DNA of 64,000 nucleotides from Sphingobacterium bovistauri (GTDB taxonomy: Bacteria > Bacteroidota > Bacteroidia > Sphingobacteriales > Sphingobacteriaceae): NCBI RefSeq assembly GCF_020295405.1, contig NZ_JADEYP010000024.1, forward strand, positions 1-64,000. Reading direction: 5' to 3'. The notes under the pieces are model-generated. The model worked only from the letters and a program-made list of their open reading frames with translations, did no database searches and had not been told where the DNA came from. The position numbers were made by a program, and so were the translations under genes. This document shows positions 60,295 to 64,000 of this stretch, piece by piece. Every line of letters begins with the position of its first letter. The first letter of the stretch is position 1.

Positions 60295-61776
60295 TTAATT
60301 TTCTCGCCCCGATTCAATCTCCTTGCGTAATACTGAGTGTTTCTTTCCATATAGAAAATAAACAACTACCCCAATTAACATCCAAATACCTAGACGCTCC
60401 CAACTTACTAATGGCAAAGAAAGCATCATAAGAACACAGACAATGATTCCTAATATCGGCACCAATGGAACGAAAGGTGTCCTAAAGGGACGCTCTGCTG
60501 TTGGATTGCTTTTACGAAGAACAAGTATCCCCACGCACACCAACGTGAATGCTAACAATGTCCCTATACTCACCATATGTCCTAGATCTGACACTGGAAC
60601 AAATCCTGCAAATATGCTTACAAACACCATAAAAATAAGATTTGTCTTCCAAGGAGTTTGTCTTTTCGAAAGATCAGAAAATATTTTTGGAAGCAAACCA
60701 TCTTTACTCATAGAATAAAATACACGGCTTTGACCTAGTAACATGACTAAGATTACAGAAGTATATCCTGCAATAATAGTTACGATCATCGCTGTATTTA
60801 AGAAATCGTATCCTGTCTTAGCAAATGCAGTAGCCACAGGCTTAGCGTCATCCTTAAATTCCGTATAATTAGCAAGACCAGTCATTACATAAGAAAACAA
60901 TACATATAGTACAGTACAGATCAATAATGAGCCGATGATACCAACAGGCATTCCCTTTTTAGGATTAATAGCTTCCTGTGCAGCGGTACTAACAGCATCA
61001 AAACCCACAAAAGCAAAAAACAATACTCCTGCAGCACGAAGTACTCCAGAAATCCCAAACTCACCAAAACTATCACTTTTAAAGAATTCAAAAAAGCCTA
61101 TTTTTCCTTGCTTAAGCAATTCCTCACCTTCATTCGTTGGAATAAAAGGTGTGTGATTTGCTGGATTTATAAATTGCCAACCTAAGGCAATAAAAAGAAT
61201 TACAACAGCAACTTTTAAAACAACTAAAATATTGTTTATAAAAGATGATTCTTGTGTACCACGCATCAATAAAAAGGATAACAAACACACAATAATTATT
61301 GCAGGTAAATTTACGATCCCTCCTTCCCATGGCCCAGACAACAACTGTTCTGGTATTGACATCCCGAAGACGAGAAGTAATTGATTAAAATATTGAGACC
61401 AACTGGCGGCAACAGTTGCACTAGCGAGCGCATACTCTAAGACCAAATCCCAGCCAATAATCCAGGCCATAAATTCGCCCATGGTAGCATACGAATACGT
61501 ATAGGCAGACCCGGCAACTGGAATCATTGATGCAAATTCAGCATAGCATAATCCTGCAAAGGCACAACCTACTGCAGCGATTATAAATGACAACATTACA
61601 GCAGGACCAGCGTTTTCAGCGGCTGCAATCCCAGTTAACGAAAAAAGTCCGGCACCGATAATCGCTCCTACTCCCAGAGCTATCAGACCCGAACTTGTTA
61701 ATGTTCTTTTTAAAGTTCCCTCCCCACTTTGCGCCGCTTCGGCAACAAGTTTTGGAATTGATTTTTTATACCACAT
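60295..61776 (-). CDS. APC-family amino acid permease (cationic amino acid type)
   Basis: 493 residues with about 12-13 TM helices. GLIALGVGAIIGAGLFSLTGIAA is the substrate-binding unwound helix-1 motif, LCYAEFASMIPVAGSAYTYSYATMGEF is helix 3, and FFAFVGFDAVSTAAQEAINPKKGMP is helix 6. The spread of features is that of the YfnA/CAT subgroup that carries basic or branched amino acids. Monocistronic. Confidence 0.87.
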   Translation of the reverse strand: MWYKKSIPKLVAEAAQSGEGTLKRTLTSSGLIALGVGAIIGAGLFSLTGIAAAENAGPAVMLSFIIAAVGCAFAGLCYAEFASMIPVAGSAYTYSYATMGEFMAWIIGWDLVLEYALASATVAASWSQYFNQLLLVFGMSIPEQLLSGPWEGGIVNLPAIIIVCLLSFLLMRGTQESSFINNILVVLKVAVVILFIALGWQFINPANHTPFIPTNEGEELLKQGKIGFFEFFKSDSFGEFGISGVLRAAGVLFFAFVGFDAVSTAAQEAINPKKGMPVGIIGSLLICTVLYVLFSYVMTGLANYTEFKDDAKPVATAFAKTGYDFLNTAMIVTIIAGYTSVILVMLLGQSRVFYSMSKDGLLPKIFSDLSKRQTPWKTNLIFMVFVSIFAGFVPVSDLGHMVSIGTLLAFTLVCVGILVLRKSNPTAERPFRTPFVPLVPILGIIVCVLMMLSLPLVSWERLGIWMLIGVVVYFLYGKKHSVLRKEIESGREN

Positions 61777-61846
61777 CTTAGATTTTAATTAGTATCTGAA
61801 TCTAAGAAAAAAAAATAAAAACCTATAATAAATTTAAATAGTTAAA

Positions 61847-62401
61847 TTATTTCCAAGGTTTATAATTTGATTTTACAGATTTAGTTAAATCAAATTTCAC
61901 AGTAAAAACTCTATCTGAGCCAATTCTTCTTAAATTATAAGTATAAGTCGCGCCATCCATTGTTATCCACCATACATTTTGACAAGCGTAATCAATCAAT
62001 TGGCAAGTTTCATGATCTGCAGGGAAAATTTGCGAGTTCACAGCTCCCTCATTTGGTGCTGTACCACCATAGAAAGTTACTTTATCTGGTGATCCATCTT
62101 CATGACGGTGATCGTGCTTTAATGTAATGACATTATTAGAATAATTCAAAATCCAAGTTCGAGATTTATCTTCACCTACATAAAAAGGTATTTTCACTTC
62201 ATGATCGTCATAGGACATTACTTGCATAAGTAATCTTTTGCCAGTGAATCCATCCCCTTCTTTACCGCCCTCAACGATCTCGCCTTCGAAATATTGACCA
62301 ACAAAAGGTTTAAATTGTTCTAAAAACAACTTAGAATTAGGCTTATCCTGCGCTATAACTAACTGACTGCTAAAAAGAAAAAAGAATAAAAGGTACTTCA
62401 T
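61847..62401 (-). CDS. secreted protein of unknown function
   Basis: 184 residues with a cleavable signal peptide (LLFFFLFSSQLVIAQ). The mature part is probably a single beta-barrel-like domain (FVGQYFEGEIVEGGKE, MSYDDHEVKIPFYVGEDKSRTWIL, VITLKHDHRHEDGSPD, TCQLIDYACQNVWWITMDG). Two Cys (in ETCQLIDYACQNVWW) may form a disulfide; the DHRHED cluster may bind metal. No family recognised. Monocistronic. Confidence 0.65.
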   Translation of the reverse strand: MKYLLFFFLFSSQLVIAQDKPNSKLFLEQFKPFVGQYFEGEIVEGGKEGDGFTGKRLLMQVMSYDDHEVKIPFYVGEDKSRTWILNYSNNVITLKHDHRHEDGSPDKVTFYGGTAPNEGAVNSQIFPADHETCQLIDYACQNVWWITMDGATYTYNLRRIGSDRVFTVKFDLTKSVKSNYKPWK

Positions 62402-62484
62402 AAGGTATGCTTACATAATAATAAGTTTCGAATATAGCTTAAAAATCAATTGATTACACTATTGTGTATGTCAAATTTTATACT

Positions 62485-62492
62485 TACCTTTG
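62485..62492 (+). promoter_or_regulatory. -7 box of the DEAD-box helicase gene
   Basis: TACCTTTG (perfect TAnnTTTG) 40 nt before ATG 62533. The short leader contains two overlapping hairpins described in the findings. Confidence 0.45.
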
Positions 62493-62532
62493 CAACGCCT
62501 TAGGCAATAGTGCCTATTGTATAATTTATTTC

Positions 62533-64000
62533 ATGAACCCATTTTTAGAACTGGGAATCCGTGAGGAAGTTGTTAAAGCCATCTCAGAAATAGGTTTCGA
62601 AAAACCTTCTGAAATTCAGGAAAAAGCCATTCCTGTTTTATTGACTGGTAGCGACGATTTTGTCGGATTAGCCCAAACCGGCACAGGTAAGACAGCGGCA
62701 TTCGGTCTTCCATTATTAGAGCAATTAGACTTTTCTCAAAAACACCCACAAGCATTAATTTTATGCCCTACACGTGAGTTGTGTTTACAAATCGCTAAAG
62801 ATTTAGAAAAATTTGCTAAATACATCGACAACGTACACGTTGTAGCTGTATATGGAGGTGCGAATATCAGTGACCAACTACGTCAAATTAGACGCGGTGT
62901 GCAAATTGTTGTAGCGACCCCTGGTCGTATGTTAGATATCATTGGCAGAAATGCAATTGATTTTTCTAGCGTAAAATATGTTGTATTAGATGAAGCGGAC
63001 GAAATGTTAAACATGGGTTTCCAAGAAGACATCAACAACATTTTATCAGAAACTCCTGAGGAGAAAAAAACTTGGTTATTCTCGGCAACAATGCCAAAAG
63101 AGGTACGTCGTATTGCTCAAAAGTATATGACAGATCCGTTTGAATTAACTGTAGGTACAAAAAACACAGGTAATGCAAACATTGAACATCAGTACTTTTT
63201 AGTAAAAGCGAGAGATAAATACGCTGCTTTCAAACGTATCGTAGATTCAAATCCAGATATTTTTGGTATTGTATTCTGTCGTACAAAAATTGAAACACAA
63301 GAAATTGCTGAAGCTTTAATCAAAGATGGTTATAATGCGGATGCATTACATGGTGATTTATCACAACAGCAACGTGATAAAGTAATGAAACGTTACCGTG
63401 ACCGCAACTTACAAATGTTGATCGCAACAGATGTAGCTGCACGTGGTATCGATGTAAATGACGTAACGCACGTTATCAACTTTTCATTACCAGATGAAAT
63501 TGAAAACTACACACACCGTTCAGGCCGTACAGCTCGTGCTGGTAAAACAGGTATTTCAATCTCATTAATCAACATCAAAGAACAAAGTAAAATCCGTCAA
63601 CTTGAAAAAGTAATCGGTAAATCTTTTGAACGCAAGCAAGTTCCTGAAGGTGCTGCTGTTGTTGAAAAACAATTGTTGACTATTATTAACAAAGTAAACA
63701 ATGTTGAAGTAAATGAAGAACAAATCAATCAATTCATGCCTGCTATTATGGAAGGTTTTGAATCATTATCAAAAGAAGATATTGTAAAAAGATTTGCTTC
63801 ATTAGAATTTAATAGATTCTTAGAATACTACAAAAATTCTCCAGACTTAAACATCGAAGCTCGTGAAGTAAGTGGTGATAGACGCGAAAGAGATGATCGT
63901 GGACCTCGTCAAAGCTCTAAAGGTTACACGCGTTTATTTATGAACTTAGGTTCTGTAGACGAGTTCAGCCGCGGAGACATGTTAGGTTTCATCTGTAACA
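62533..64000 (+). CDS. DEAD-box RNA helicase with DbpA-like RNA-binding domain (3' end cut by window)
   Basis: 489 codons visible, no stop before the window end. All helicase motifs are present: Q motif (KPSEIQEKAIP), I AQTGTGKTAA, Ia PTRELC, Ib TPGR, II VLDEADEML, III FSATMP, V ATDVAARGID and VI HRSGRTARAG. After a linker rich in Arg/Glu/Asp (SGDRRERDDR) the sequence TRLFMNLGSVDEFSRGDMLGFI starts a DbpA/CsdA-type RNA-binding domain. Likely role: ribosome assembly or cold-stress RNA unwinding. Predicted from family; the C-terminal end is not visible. Confidence 0.93.
   Translation, partial: MNPFLELGIREEVVKAISEIGFEKPSEIQEKAIPVLLTGSDDFVGLAQTGTGKTAAFGLPLLEQLDFSQKHPQALILCPTRELCLQIAKDLEKFAKYIDNVHVVAVYGGANISDQLRQIRRGVQIVVATPGRMLDIIGRNAIDFSSVKYVVLDEADEMLNMGFQEDINNILSETPEEKKTWLFSATMPKEVRRIAQKYMTDPFELTVGTKNTGNANIEHQYFLVKARDKYAAFKRIVDSNPDIFGIVFCRTKIETQEIAEALIKDGYNADALHGDLSQQQRDKVMKRYRDRNLQMLIATDVAARGIDVNDVTHVINFSLPDEIENYTHRSGRTARAGKTGISISLINIKEQSKIRQLEKVIGKSFERKQVPEGAAVVEKQLLTIINKVNNVEVNEEQINQFMPAIMEGFESLSKEDIVKRFASLEFNRFLEYYKNSPDLNIEAREVSGDRRERDDRGPRQSSKGYTRLFMNLGSVDEFSRGDMLGFICN

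Noticed and set aside
1-64000. tRNA, rRNA, CRISPR arrays, insertion sequences
   Set aside because: No tRNA T-arm/acceptor patterns in gene-free stretches, no regularly spaced direct repeats and no transposase or integrase frames were seen. Reading by eye, a divergent tRNA could be missed.

Overview
The window is AT-rich chromosomal DNA from a member of the Bacteroidota, most likely family Sphingobacteriaceae (Sphingobacterium/Pedobacter type). This rests on family content: fimbrillin-type surface lipoproteins, an outer-membrane beta-barrel TonB receptor, DUF4292 and DUF2027 proteins, a split transketolase, many SPII lipoproteins, and promoters of the Bacteroidota type (TAnnTTTG -7 box, few Shine-Dalgarno sites). 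I see no rRNA, tRNA, CRISPR array, transposase or prophage. Most of the window is core genome, with one surface-adhesin/accessory patch at about 0.1-13.9 kb.

Layout. 0.1-2.1 kb (minus): a small 57-aa protein followed by a fimbrillin-like lipoprotein. 2.5-6.4 kb (minus): histidine kinase, response regulator, TM-TPR protein, hemE, then hemJ. 6.5-9.4 kb (plus): a HAD nucleotidase, then a second copy of the small-protein/fimbrillin module. 9.4-13.9 kb (minus): SGNH hydrolase, DUF1080 protein and a TonB-type outer-membrane receptor. 14-19.2 kb: clpS, fabH, a MutS-like ATPase, an Fsr-type MFS exporter and rlmI. 19.3-24.3 kb (minus): thrA-thrB-thrC preceded by a 22-codon Thr/Ile-rich leader peptide and a textbook attenuator. 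24.5-31.4 kb: cell-wall and envelope genes (NlpC/P60, MltD-like, TatA, EnvC-like, DUF4292, TPR). 31.6-34.3 kb: rplM-rpsI-rpsB-tsf. 34.3-39.6 kb (minus): dodecin, DUF2027, a PLP enzyme, aat, rbfA, a candidate small RNA, an AI-2E family permease. 39.8-45.2 kb (plus): hemA, fused hemC-hemD, hemB and hemL. 45.3-56 kb: lipoproteins, an ECF sigma with a TM/beta-barrel partner, recN, a SprT-like protein, an M28 peptidase and a MuiA-family protein. 56.4-60.3 kb (plus): split transketolase, then an ECF sigma, a six-repeat membrane protein and a Spy-like periplasmic protein. 60.3-64 kb: APC permease, a secreted protein of unknown function and a DEAD-box helicase cut by the window end.

Together hemA/hemCD/hemB/hemL plus the distant hemE and hemJ cover most of the C5 route from glutamyl-tRNA to protoporphyrin; the coproporphyrinogen oxidase and ferrochelatase steps are not in the window. 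The most noteworthy items are (i) the thr leader-peptide attenuator, (ii) two copies of an under-recognised ~55-aa protein gene placed directly before fimbrillin lipoproteins, (iii) an ECF-sigma cassette whose middle protein carries six alternating 32-residue repeats, (iv) an orphan promoter-to-terminator unit that could encode a small RNA, and (v) several genes whose -7 promoter box abuts the start codon, suggesting leaderless transcripts.
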